Of a DNA stretch of 64,000 bases, positions 22,994-36,500 are shown piece by piece; within the stretch, counting starts at the first letter, position 1, and each line of letters opens with the position of its first letter. The position numbers and the translations under genes were made by a program. The notes beneath the pieces are model-generated. The model did no database searches. It had not been told where the DNA came from and saw only the letters and a list, made by a program, of their open reading frames with translations. Origin of the DNA: Rhizophlyctis rosea (Eukaryota > Chytridiomycota > Chytridiomycetes > Rhizophlyctidales > Rhizophlyctidaceae); the NCBI GenBank assembly GCA_027596075.1, contig JADGJC010000089.1, positions 564-64,563 of the forward strand, given 5' to 3'.

Positions 22994-24581
22994 GACGGCA
23001 TGTAGTTCCCATCTGATCGAGGCGGAGCCACCTAGACCTAGCTTAGACTAGTTACCACCGCGCCCGCATGGCTTTGTTCTTTTATTTTCCAGTAAGGGGG
23101 TAGGAAGAGGCTGGTTCTCATTCCTGATGTAAATACGATGTTGACTTGCTGGCAAGAGATCTTCTTTGTTTGGTGCTACCCATTGTCTTTACGATTTTCA
23201 TTACGGGCGGCGATGGGCAGGAGATAGAATGCATGAAAAGATACCGAGAATTGGAAATGAAAACCGCATCGTCAATGGTTTTTATTGGTAAGTAATGGGT
23301 TTGGTCTCAAGCAGAGTTGTCAAATGAACGATCGAAGAATCGCCATGCCAAACAATTTACCAATGGGAGTCGAGTCAGCGCTTTTTTGAAAGCAACAAGG
23401 CGCTTCTTACCAAATTCAAGACGGACAACCTCCAACTTTATTCTGTGGTGCTGCCTGAGCTCAGTCCTGCCGGGAAGTACAGACCATCAAACGTCCTGAT
23501 CAGACCTGATCATCCTTTGGGTTATGATATTCCTCAGTTCGGCACATGATGAACAAAAGAAGTAAAAGAGAAGCACACCAGCGCAACCATCCTGATCTCC
23601 AATGCATACGTTGCACTAACGGCCGTAACGAAGGTGAGGAAGGGACTTAGTGCAATAATGCCCATGATGCAATGATTTCATTTTTGCTTTTCTGGCCCCA
23701 CCCTCGCTCACAGCTCCATCGAAGGGTATGACAACGTAAGCAGCTTCGGATGATTTCGTTTTGTTTACTGATCAAAATCGATACGGGGCATCACTGCCAT
23801 CTCGTGCAAATTGCTGATACCGTTTTTGCCTTCTGCTTTAAATCAACGGATCTTAATCAATTTAGCTCGCTAAGATGTGCTCCACTCGACAGGCAAATTG
23901 CCTTTTATGCTCCCTTTTCGCGCAACATTACGCGTGGGCAGAAGTCAAAAACTCAGCGTTGGGTGTCTCGATGGATCATAACGGAACTCACGCACATTCG
24001 ATGGCAGAGTGGTTTCGTGGATACGTTATGCATTCGCGCGTGACGCAAGGTTTCAAATGGATACCAAAGGTGGCTGGGGCGAAGAGCAATGCCAGTGGTC
24101 GGGAGTGGGCCTCTCCAAGGTGCTTCCCCTGTGCCAGGGTAACTTTGCAACTGCGGACATCAATGCTAAAAGTACTTTTCGCTAGCCAGACTGTGGAGTT
24201 GAACAACGTAGGGAATGCGGCCTCAAGGGCGCCGAGTGATGCAACCGGGGGGTGGTAGTGTCACCAGACCGTATCCTTGACGGGTGGCCCAGTTCACCTG
24301 TGAATTGCATTATGAAAGTCTGCTGTAAGTGCTGCACTTATATTGAAGAGACAAGGTGCAACACTTGTCCAATGACGCCGCATAAATTCTCACACGCTGG
24401 ACTAACGCCTTGCACACTGATCACCTAGCGAAACTTTCCTGCACCTAACTTGATTGTGCACCTCTCGGATTCCTTCTTCCCTTGCAAGCTCATCTTATAA
24501 TATCTCCTTTGTCTACTTTGAACGTCAACAACTTGTGAACAAAGTCTGCAAGAACTTTCTGTTGAAGCTTGACGCACTTTC
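22994..24581. other. Intergenic region, no supported gene
   Basis: About 1.6 kb of balanced-composition sequence between the cellulase 3' end and the giant AAA+ gene. Small open frames show no recognisable motif. Confidence 0.5.
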
Positions 24582-27500
24582 ATGGATCCGCCGAAAGAAA
24601 GCAACGCGGACTTCGACCCGGGCGGTAAAACTACACCGGATTCTCCTCACACCTCGGTCGACGTCACGGAGTTTGATCCTCTCTGTGTTAAACGGGAGGA
24701 AGTAACGCCCGACCCAGATGTCACCGAGGATGCTGGTGTGAGCTACAGTAGCCACACTGTACCTAGCGTCGGATTCGGATTTGGGGTATGTAGTCAGAGT
24801 ATACACAAGCCGAAGTTGAAGGAAAGTGGTAATAATGTATGGTTCAGACCCCGCAACGAGAAGGATATGTCTCTCCATCGGTAGTTCCTAGTATGACCGA
24901 AGCATGGGTAAGCAGCGCTCGTAGCGTGAGGTCGTATCGCGAAATATATTTTACATACCTCCACTGCAGAAGAATCCCAAGTGTGAGAGTCCCGACGAAG
25001 ATGTACAAATGACGGAAGCTGCTGCAACGGCGCAAGAAGACCATCTCGAGGAGAGCAGCATAGGCGCAACTCCAATGGAAACCGACATGACCGCGAGTTC
25101 ACCAGTAAGATCATGCCCCAATGCACCAGTTAAGATGTCATAACTCCAACAAGCCTGCATCTAATTAGCGGGATATCACCTACGCGCAAGTGGCGGGAAT
25201 GCCCAAATCTGCTGCATCGGCTAATATGCCCGAGCCGTCTACGTCAAGTCAGGTAACTCTCTTATAATGCGTAAACCATGCAGAGTCCAACTAGGCAATA
25301 ACTAAAGCTCTTGCATCCACAGGGTCATCAGATGGCCGTTGACACGCACAGCAGGTCGTCAAGTCAAGCGCAGATTGCCAAGCGAGATCTTGCCGACTTG
25401 CGGAAGGAATCATACCGGGACACAGGTGTCATCAGCTGGTTTCAGAAGAACATCTCGATTTGGACTGGGGGATTGCCGAAGACGGCTCAATCGCTCCAAG
25501 ACATCCTCGCACAGCACAACGGAAAGGGCATCAATGTCTTTCATTACCTCTTTGAGTTGTTCAGGAAGTTTGATGAGCAAACACGTTCACCCAGCTCGAA
25601 CCTCGGCAAAGAAGTAACGGCAATGGCGCAAGTAGTCCTTCAACACACTCAACAAATCAAAATGGTGGTTGACTGCTATGTGTGCATGTTTTGTTTGTTG
25701 AAATTGAAGCAGTAAGTTCGCGGCTCTCAACAATACGTTACAGATTCCGATTGAGACTGATTGAAACATGTAGATATGCTACAATACGCGGCTGCAATGA
25801 CAGAGAAGTCAAGCTTGTCATTTTCCAAATTGAGTCGCAACTGTCAATGCGGCGGACTCTGTACGCAGAAGATCTCGCCAACCTGCATCAACACCTGCAA
25901 GCCAACGAAGATCTCCTTATCCCTCTCTTCCTGACGATCCATCAAACCCTCCGAGCACGTGACTCACTGGATACAACACATGGGCCTCTCGAGGAACCAG
26001 AAAAGAACGACCATGACTTTCGGTTGCGACTTCTGATGCTGCATTTTGATCTTCTCATGTCGGTCATTCCGGTGCTCTTCACGAAGGGCAAAGATATGCG
26101 GGAGGTTTGTGAGGTTTTTCACAATCGGGCGGCCAAGTTCATGGGCGGACCTTTGAAAGTGCCGGAAGTCCTCCATACGCTGTTGACACAGCACGGTTAC
26201 ATCGAAGTCATTATACGTGGGATTGGAACCGGCGGGATCAGAGCTCAGTTTCTGCGAATCTTCCTGGATTCCTTCGCAAGAGATGTGCGACAAGCATCAG
26301 AGAAGGAGAAGCCGAAACACGAAGCTCTCTGTAAGGCTGCAGAATCGATGTTAAGTCTGATCGCGCTGATCACGGACAACAATGTTGAGATCATTTCGAA
26401 GTTTGTGTTTCCACCAGAAGGTTCGTTCTTCTTTATAAAATCAGGTCAATGCGTCAAAAGGAAAATTTACGCCTCCCAACTTCTCAGGTTTCTTTTCAAA
26501 TATCCCACCTGAATCAAGCCCGAGCTTCTACGTCGGATAGTCGCAGGCGCTCGCACACTACTGCAACGAATCTAGCACAAGCGGGCAATATTCTGGCAAT
26601 GACGTGTTCGAAAAACTCATCATCCCCATCTTCCTTATGCTGCTCCAACCCGCCGCGAGTTCAGCTATCCATGAGTGGTTGAATATGCTCCCTATCGAAC
26701 TCCGCGAAGATGTCAAACAGGTCGTTGGCTCCGTCATAGAGGATAATCACGGGCTGATGATGTCAATCGATTTGCGGGCTTTGGTGTGGTGGGTATCATT
26801 TTCTTTTGTAACCGACGCATGTCGTCACAAACTAATATAAGAATAGTTTGGAGATATTGTTACCAAAGAATATTATCACCGAGCGTCTATTCTTATTGAA
26901 GGCAGAAGATGCAGCAATCAAGGCAGTTTACGACTTCCTGTGCTTGTATCAGCAAGAGCTTGACCTTCCTCAGTCGCTTGACCAATTGTTACTTCTCGAA
27001 CGACTCCTGCGCGTTTGCAACTGGATGGTTATTGATCGGCTCATCCTTCCGTTGAAGAGACCATCATGCTTGGATTCCCTGAAGATGGGATCGGAAGGGG
27101 ACATGGCTGGGTCTGCTGATTACAAGCAGGCAGCAGTCACTTTGGCGAATGTCTTCAAAAAGGTTTGTAGCAACCATTTGAATCATGAATTATAAAACCC
27201 TTGCTAATGTCGATTGCTAGGTTGGGTTGATAACTGGTGAAGTTGACCTACGTAGTGTCCAGAAGCAATTGCGCGACGCCGAAGTCGAACACGTAAAGCA
27301 CGGAGGTGAACTGAACGCGGCGTACCAGGTCTTTGCAAGAGGGGCCGCCCAAACAATCTTCAGCAACTTGGAGACGGGGTTTGCCTCCGATGAACCCAGT
27401 TTCTGCGGCAATTGGGCTCAGCGAAACATTGTCGTGGGGCCAGAGATGTCGATGCTATCAAAAGCACTTCTACAATCAGCGGCAAATAGCTGGCTCAAAA

Positions 27501-30500
27501 TCCGGATGACATCCGATGTACGGAACTTGACGACTATCAGAACAAATTGTCGAAACTCCTCGGAGACAATTTTCGGGCCTTCCATTTCGTGTACTTCCGA
27601 GCCCTTCAAGCTTCATCGAAGCTCATAGCATTTCTACAAAGCCAGAAGGATTTTTCTGGAAAAATACAGAGGTTGACATCGGAGTTACAATGCGACCGCG
27701 CGGGACTAGAGAAGTTGAATAGGATCGAAGCAGTATATCAGATGATTGAGCCGCTGGAAAAGATCAGGTCCCTCAAAAACCTGGGTGATACGATTTCGAA
27801 AAGGATGCCCACTGTTGACAAAACGGTCGCGTCCACGTCGATTCTTGAGGCGCTCGCGGAACAGCTGCCAGATGTCAAAGTACTGTTCGGTTTGAAGCAT
27901 GGATTGCGGCTGGAGAGTGCAGTAGCATACACTACAAAGTTGCTTAAGTCGGGAAGTTTTCGGTGTCGTCTGACTGCACATCGCGAAAGCGCCAGTTTTG
28001 TCTTTCAATATGCGGAGACGGCGTCAGAAGCTCGCGTCCTCCCTGATGCCCATTTGAGGACCTGCTGTTTCAGTTCAAAGTCTTTGTTGATCAGCAAGCC
28101 TGCGACAATAACCAGGCAGAAAATATCTCCAAGTTCTTGGCGGTAACGGAGATGGCAAAGCAAGTTTACCAGACTAGGATCCGCTTGGAATTTGCAGGCC
28201 ATCCTAATTTTCATGCCGAGCCCGGAGAAGTTTTGCTTCCCACATCTGTGCAGGAGAACCGCATGATACTGGACAACTTGCACAATATGTATGACGATTG
28301 GGAAGCAACTCTGAGCGAAGCACAAGCTCACACTCCGCGACTTTGGCTTCTGGGTCGAAATGAAAGGGCTAGTTTCATCAAATTGTTCCTCAACCCAATG
28401 CGTCCTGACGATCTTCGTCGGAACCTTAGACCATACCTGCTGATTGCCATGCCGGACCTCGAAGGAGATATTGTCGAAAGCATTCTCACCAAGGCCGACC
28501 TTCGGCCTAGGAAAAAGCCCGCAAAAATCTTTGGCCCTTACGTGTCGATGGCATGCGCCTTTTGGATGCGGACCCAGCTCTCGACATTGACCAGACCGTC
28601 TCTATTAGCTTCACCACATGCTCACTGTGCCACATTGTGGTCTGGATGCGACAGACATCTTTGAGTTGCTTTGCTCAAAAAATGACGGGCAAGCTCCTCA
28701 TCCTTCTTGCCTGCTGTGGTGCAGCGGCACAACCACAACATACAATTTGGAAGCATTCGTGATGTCGTGTAGACATCTGAAAAGTCCCAAGTTTTTCATC
28801 ATGCAGCCAGATGCTTTACAGCCTCAGTCGCGCCAATGGCTTCTCCGGGCGCTGGCTGATGATGATCAAATGCCAGTCACATTGATATTTAGCCAAGCAC
28901 ACGGAATTGAGGTCTTTTCCATTTGGAACATCGAATGTTTGACAAAGGATGACCTTGCTGCAGAGAAAGTAGAGCTGAGGTCCTGCCTCGTTCTGGAGAG
29001 GCTTGAAGTTGTGCAGGGCGAATCCTCAGCTGAGAAGTCGGTGTACATTCAAAGGCAGCTTGATGGCCTTGTTTCACGTGGTGATGTTGCCGACAAAGAC
29101 GTCTACCGGGTAGCGATCAATGAAGACTGGATGGTTGCTACGTTTTGTTCCATCTGGAACAACATCGCTGCCGACAGCCCATCCATTGCATTACATTTCA
29201 ATGTTAGCGCGTACGCATCCTATCAAAAACTGGACCAATTCTTCTATGATCTACTCCTGTTTGGGTTGATTCGTAATGACAAAACGGGCGAAATCTTGCA
29301 TTGTGGGTCAAAGCTTCGATGGTACATTTTCGTTGAGCTCTCGAGAGCGCCAGAGGTCTCAGGGATGACAAATTTGAGTACTGCCGAAGATGTCAAACGG
29401 GGCCTTCCGGTGATTTTTTCCTGTCAAACTCATTCCGGGTGGAAGACCGAGCCATTTGAAGTCACCCCAGAAGTCCGGCTAGTGTGTTCATTTCTTGACG
29501 CTTTGCACAAAATTATGTTGCAGGATGTACAATGGGAAAGATCCACCCGGGCACTTTGTGCGGATGCACGAGCTCAGCAGGCTTTGCAAGAGTCAATACA
29601 TACCATTGCACAGTATGTCATGGCAGTTCAGGAGAACGGTGATGATGAGAGGGTCCGGGCAACAGCAGCATCCATCTTCACAAACATAGACGGGAAGTGG
29701 CTTCCAGGGTCGATGAACATCTTCTTCAAGCTCTTTGCCATCAAGCTACAAGGGCTGCAGAAGTTCGCTTCGTACTGTTGTGAGTTTATGCTTTCCTTCA
29801 AAATTAAACGTCCCGAAGAACTGACGTCGACCATTACAGGCACGGCGGATGTAAATGTTGATCGCTTTTTGGCAAGAACATGGATTACACTTTTCCTGCA
29901 AGAAAGTGCATTTTTGGCACGAGCGGAGATTGACCTCAACATCGTCACATCGTCTTGCGTGATGTCCTTGTGTCAAAGCGCTCCGATACCTACAGTGGTA
30001 TTCATAGACTTCACACCTGGCCCAGCTCCTGAATACCTCACCCGGAACGAAGTGATCAGAAATCCGGCTCGGCTACGATCGGCTGTAGCATTGCAATTGG
30101 GGATCGTCAATACGTCAAAAATGGCGAGCGTGATTTCCCAACTGGACTACATCATGACTCCGACTTTGGCTGTGAAGCTCCTCGCCATACACAGTCGGCG
30201 ACTTGTTGGGCAGAATGTTGTGTTGAGCGGCGGAACCGGTGTTGGAAAGACCGAAATGCTGGAAGTCTATTCATTGCTCATGAACTTGGATAGCAATGTC
30301 ATTCCGGATCTGTTTGGCATTGTGCTTGAACAGTTCCAAGCTGAGTTGCCATACATATCTGCCGACGCGCGAGGTGCTGCAGGTCAGCTGCTTCTACAAC
30401 TCCCCAAAATGCTTCTTGGCGAGTGTATGTCTGACGAGAAGCCAGTTGACATCATTAAGGAACTCATACGTGTGATCTATCAAACCACGGAAGCAAACTT

Positions 30501-33500
30501 TGCTATCATGGCTCTACGCATGGTGCAGAAGCTATCTGGCGCTTTGAAAGAGTACCCGTTGATTAAGGTTAGAAGCGGTGGCATTTTGGAGACCATTGAG
30601 AGCGTTGACAACTTGGCTGCCGCAAATGTCATCCCCGACAGCATTCGCTGCCGTAACGCCGATGACCTGGAAGAAGTTCTAGAGGAGTTTCTGAGTGCGG
30701 ATTTCCAGGGCTTGTTGTTTCATCCACTTCGAATGCATGCCGGTTTGAGTGCTACTATGATAAAGAGTGACCTGGCGGCCATTTGTAGTGCGGCTTCGAA
30801 TGCGAGCGGGGTCTCAATGCTGTTGTTCATTGATGAGTTCAATACCTCATCGTCCATGGGAATAATGAAAGAGCTCTTGTGTGACCCCTCTCTTGATGGC
30901 ACCCCGCTACCTGCGAATCTGTTTATAGTGGCCGCAATGAATCCTCATGCGATCAGCTCAGACAAAAATACCGCAGACTTTACGGGAACCAACTCACAGA
31001 CATCCTCGTACGAGTACATTGTTCGACCGGCTCATGCCTCAATGCATACTTTGATGCTTCAGTTTGGGGAATTTGAGGGCGCGGAGGAAGAAGATTTTGT
31101 CCATATGGCTGTGAATGCCGGGCTTGCCGGATCAGATGAAAGCATCAAAAGGATTTTTGCCGAGGCAATTCTGCTTGGCCAGCGCTTCATACGTGCTGCA
31201 AAGATCCATCGGTTAAAGGTGTCTATCCGGGATGTTATGAGAGCAGTCAAACTTTTCCAGTTCTTTGTCGGACCTGGTAGCGAGATGTTAGTGACCAACA
31301 ACATGCCTCATCGTATTGGTGCTCGAAAGTGTCAGCAACTTGCGGCCTTGGTATTGTCAATTACTCTTGCATACGGGTATCGGCTGGAAGGCAAGAACAG
31401 ATCAACGCTAACAAAGAGACTGACAGAAAATTGGAAATCTCTGTTTCGAGGTACATAGATTTCAAGAGAAATTCATCGTATACTACATGTGACTTATTGA
31501 ATCTGTAGGTGTCGACTGCGCAGAAGTAGTCCAAGCATCTCTGCAAAACGTGTACAATGAATTACGCTTGCCCGCCTGCGTAGCGCCCACGCAAGTTTTG
31601 ATCGAAAATCTCTTTACTATCATTGCATGCATCGGCGCAGAAATCCCATTGACGATTGTCGGGCCGGCCGGAAGCTCGAAGACTTTGGCGTCATCATCAG
31701 TGTTTGACAACATGAAGGGCCAGAATGCCACATCGTCGTTGTTGAGAAAGTTCAAACGCGTTCATATGTTTCGTTATCAATGTTCTGTGTATACCACCGA
31801 CAAGCAACTTGAGGCAGTTTACCTGAGTGCCGTCGACCGACAACGCACTTTGGCAGCATTCAGCGAAAAAAGGGATATAAGCTGCGTTTTGCTTGATGAA
31901 GCTGGTAAGCTGCGCCGAGTCATGGATTTCATTTCCTGACGAGTGCAGAGAAAATTCTGATCACAAAATTTCACGATGAAGGGCTACCTCAAGAGATGCA
32001 AATGTCATCAAAAGTCATACACTTCTACACGGACAAACCCGAAGTGGCAACAGTGATCTTGAGCAATAACATATTGGATGCGGCGAAAACAAATCGGACG
32101 GCCTTGCTCCAACATCCTGCTACAGTCACAGTGCAGGATATGACGGTCCTCGTTCGCAGCTTAGTTTTTTCACGCAAACAGTCTCAACATCTCCACGCGG
32201 ATCAGGAGCGCCTCATCAAAGCTCTTTGCGCTTGCTTCACGAAATCCAACCAGTTTACTACCCATCCCAAGCGAGAATTGTTCCAGCAACGTGATTCCAT
32301 CTACTTCCTCCGACGGCTCCGCCTACACAGTAATCGGATCGTGAAGCGCGATGATGATCTGTACGTCTCGGGTGACGCGCTCCTGGATTCAATTCGAAGG
32401 AAATTCAACGGGATTTGGGAGAACAAGCTTCAGGAGTTGATTGATAGCTACTTCGATGAGCTCTCGGGTGCGGACAAGCGCATTGTGCGACCTACTGCTT
32501 TACCATTCGACAATAGTGTGGAGCCCTTGCTGCAAAACCTGACAGAAGCTGGACTCTCGCGGGAGGACGTGAACAGCAGCGCAAGCCGCTTTGCAATGAT
32601 CATTGATCCGACCAATAACGAGATTGCTGTATCAATTTTGCTTGGATTGCTGAAAAAGCGTGGGGCCAAGCAGGAGACTTATGAAGTGGTTCAGGTTGGC
32701 GATTTTGTTGGGGACAGGAAACTTCAGCTCGGACCCACGTCATTGTGACGATGAAGGAAGCAATGAAAACGGGGTCGATGGTTATTCTGGTGAACTCCGA
32801 ACCTGTCCGGACGAACTTCTATGATGGTGAGTGCTCAGGATGAAATATTATGCCAGCAGCGTAGTGACTCAACATTTTGATGACAGTTTTCAATCGGTTT
32901 GTCACCATACAACCCGGGGATGACGATGCCCCCACAAAGTTTTTTGCCAATGTTGCTGTGGGCTCCCTCAGTAAGCCATGCGAGATTCACCCAGGGTTCA
33001 AGATCGTCATTCATATCCCACGGTCCACTATCCGCGACTGCCCTTTACCATTTTTGGACCGCTTTGAAAAGTACTCAATTTCAGTCGGGCATTTGTTGAC
33101 ATCGGCGCTTGCGGATATACCTCGACCGTTACGGAGTCATATTCAAGAACTTCGGGCCTGTACTTCAGATTTTGTTATTCAAAGCCTGAGGAGTAACGCA
33201 CGATGCTACATGCTGTCCACCCTACCGAGACCGTTGAGTCTCTCTTTTTGGCCGTCCTCGAGTTGAGTATTACCAAAAGGGCATTGACAATACCGAGCTG
33301 CTGCTCTCCCGCGTTTGCCAAAGTTGTTGGAGACCATGACCCCATGCAGATAACCCAGATGGCCCAACAAATCAACTTTGCGGTGTTGCAACTTGCCCGA
33401 CCAGAGGAAGTCATTCTGAGCAACTTTCTCCCTACATCTTATCAGCGGGAATATTTGCTCCATCAAAAACGTTGGAGCCTATTGAGATTCTTCTCTGCGA

Positions 33501-36500
33501 TGATCAAAACCATCGATGGTATTGCAAACCCATGCGATGTGGAATTGAAGTTGTACACTTTTGTTCGCACTAGTCGAGACGTAGCACATTTTGCAGGTAG
33601 AGTTCACGATGTGATTTACTTACTTATGCAATTCTATTGGGCTGCTTCTTATGCTGGACAACGCACATCCAGGTGCGGCACAAAAAATTGTGGAACAGAT
33701 GAGAACCCCTGCGGCCTTCGTATTCATGGAGCTGGCGCACGTGACATCTGCAGAATCGGTGGAGCGAGAAATTGAACGTATCTCAGCTTCCGGTCACAAT
33801 ATGCGCATCTTCTTCTGCTCCATCGATGCAAACGTATGCAGCGCAACCCAGATCAATTTTCTGAGGAATTTGATAGATGCAAAGTTGTCCACCCACAGCT
33901 TCAATCTCTTGGTTCACTTTTCAGCTGAGCAACATTTTGCCAGACCCTTACAACATGCCATCTTCACCAACGGCTGGCTCTACTCTTACATGGATTCCTT
34001 CGGGTCGCTGCAAACAGGTGGAGTTGAAGAATACAGCGACGGTCGAGTATGGATGCAAACGGGACTCGGTTTAATTCGTGACAATACCGAGGCACTGAAA
34101 TCCTCACGTGAACTTCTTGAAACAGTATTCGAACAAACGATTGAAGTTTTTGGAAAGAATGTGCTTATACCGCCTTTCCGTCCCACACATGCTCGTCGTT
34201 TGCAGTACACAAGGGAGTTCTATTTGTCACGTGGCAAGCGCACGGATGTGCTGCGAGGTTTCCTTGCACGAAACAGATTCGTGCGGGAAGCTATCATTGG
34301 CCGGTTTGCAGATGTATGGGGATCCGACCTACTTCCTAGAATGATCAGGCATATTGCCAATGATTTGTCATCACGGGGGTCCGAGCGTTCGATGATTGAC
34401 GTAATCCAGGGTTCATTGCAAACCGTGATGGAGCCTTACATTTTAGAAGTTTTGGCATGCCTCACCGGAAACTGCTCTCTGGAAAGGCTATGGGAAGTGT
34501 TGGAGGAAGGGAACAATGAAGATAATGGATATCGGCATATGGTGTGCGCTATCATTGCTTCAATTCCGATCGAGATGAAGGCTGGCATGTTTTCTAGGGA
34601 GCGTTTATTGCGCGTGGAGTTCAAGTCCCAGATCCCCCCACACTTGCCACTCTCTGAGCACATCACGAGCAAAATGTCATCCTCTGAAACTCGAGCCAGA
34701 CAGGCTGTTCCTTTAGATGACGCCATCCATTTCCGTCAACTTGTCGATGCAGCTGCGGAGGAAGCTCAACTCAGTCCCATTCTTCATACTATCGACGCGG
34801 ACGACACACTCAGGCGTGACTTCTTGAAAGACTTCGTTTGTAGGACCCTGCGAGCATCCGATATGCCAGCAGACGTCGTCTCCTTGGCCGCCAGCCTCGT
34901 TGAAGCAATTGCAGGTCCGGATATCGTGGCCGTTATGCTTTTGCAAGTCTTTGGTCAGGAACTCGTGACGGAGTTGAGAACGGTGATTATGCTGTTGGGA
35001 AATTTGATCAAAATTTGCAATATGTCCGATCTGATACAGAGTCTACGGGATACGGCGTGCCGGGTGGGCTTCACTCAGCATATTTTGGAGGAAGCCATAC
35101 ATTCCTTATTTGATATTGTTCAAAGGCTGAGGACTCCCGAGGACGTGACCACATGGTGTCAGGCGATGCGGATTTTGAGGAGTCGCATCAAACGAAAAGG
35201 CGCCTTAGATGTTTGGGCTCAACAAACTGCGGTGAAATTCGACTTCTTGAATATTCTATATATCCGCTTGCTCCATGCAGATGGAGATGAGGATTACAGA
35301 TTCTTCGTCTTGAACAGCGTACAGCAACCGTTACAACAAGCACTCGAGTGCGAGGACCGTTTAGCAACAATGCTAAGGCTCTTTGATGTCGAAACGGTGC
35401 CCGCAGATTTCATCATGGAAGTGATTGACTACTTCCTGACGGGATCCATCATGTCAAATGACGATATTCAGCTGGTGCTGCGTTGGTGCTGTGGTTCGCG
35501 TGACCGTGACCAAGATGTAAAGCGTGTGGCCGCATTGCTGCCGATTGGATGGAAGGTAGCTGTTGTCCGGCGACTCCTTGAATTGAATAGGGAGGAGACA
35601 AGATCGATGATGGAGCAGATTATCGGTATGACCGATATGTCAGAGGTGCGGCTTCCCCTTCTCCATCTTACGGATGAATTATGGAAAGCTATTCGGCGTT
35701 TTGAAACGGGTCTTCCGGGGAATATACCAAGCGAAGTTGCCATTGATTTTTGCCACATCTTGTACTATGTGTTTTGTGAAGATCAAACGGCACAATCTCT
35801 GACCAACCTCGTTGCAAAGTATAAAGGTCCATCGGCATTCAAGAGACTTGTCAACTTAGTCTTGCCGTTCGGATCCACGGATCGGACCACACATAAAACC
35901 CCTCATGTTGATGAGCTTGAGCGAGCAGCAGTCGCAACTGAGATAGTGCGGAAGTGTACTTTAGAGCTTTCTGCGGCTGAATATGCACAAAGGGCGCTGG
36001 GGTCATGGCAGGGTGATCTGCGGGCCGTACTTAGGGATATACTGACATGTGACGAGCGCTCTTTCGTCTTTGTCCGACCTTTCTTCCTGCAGTCATTGAC
36101 GCACAAAGGTTTATCGAACTTGCTCAGTTCACAAACCACCTTGCAGGAATTAGGATTGAACGCCTGGTACACACCACTCGAGCGAAATGATCAAATTCGT
36201 GGTTCCGCTACTTTCTCTTTCATTGCGACAGAAAGCGCAATTGGTGTAGATGGGTCCATGTATGCGGATTTCGAGAAGGTCAGAGATATTGTGGCAAGGA
36301 AGCGCCTGGATGCTGTTGAACTGGGACGCTTCATGGCAGAGGTGGTCCGAGATGGTGAAGGACGGATATATCAAGTGCGATTTCTGATGGCACAGGTTGT
36401 GTACCATTACTTTTTCAAAAAGGGTACACAATGTGACGCAATGACGGCGATATTGCAAAGGCACAGAGACCAGCTTATCATCACCGCCAAAGAGCAATGT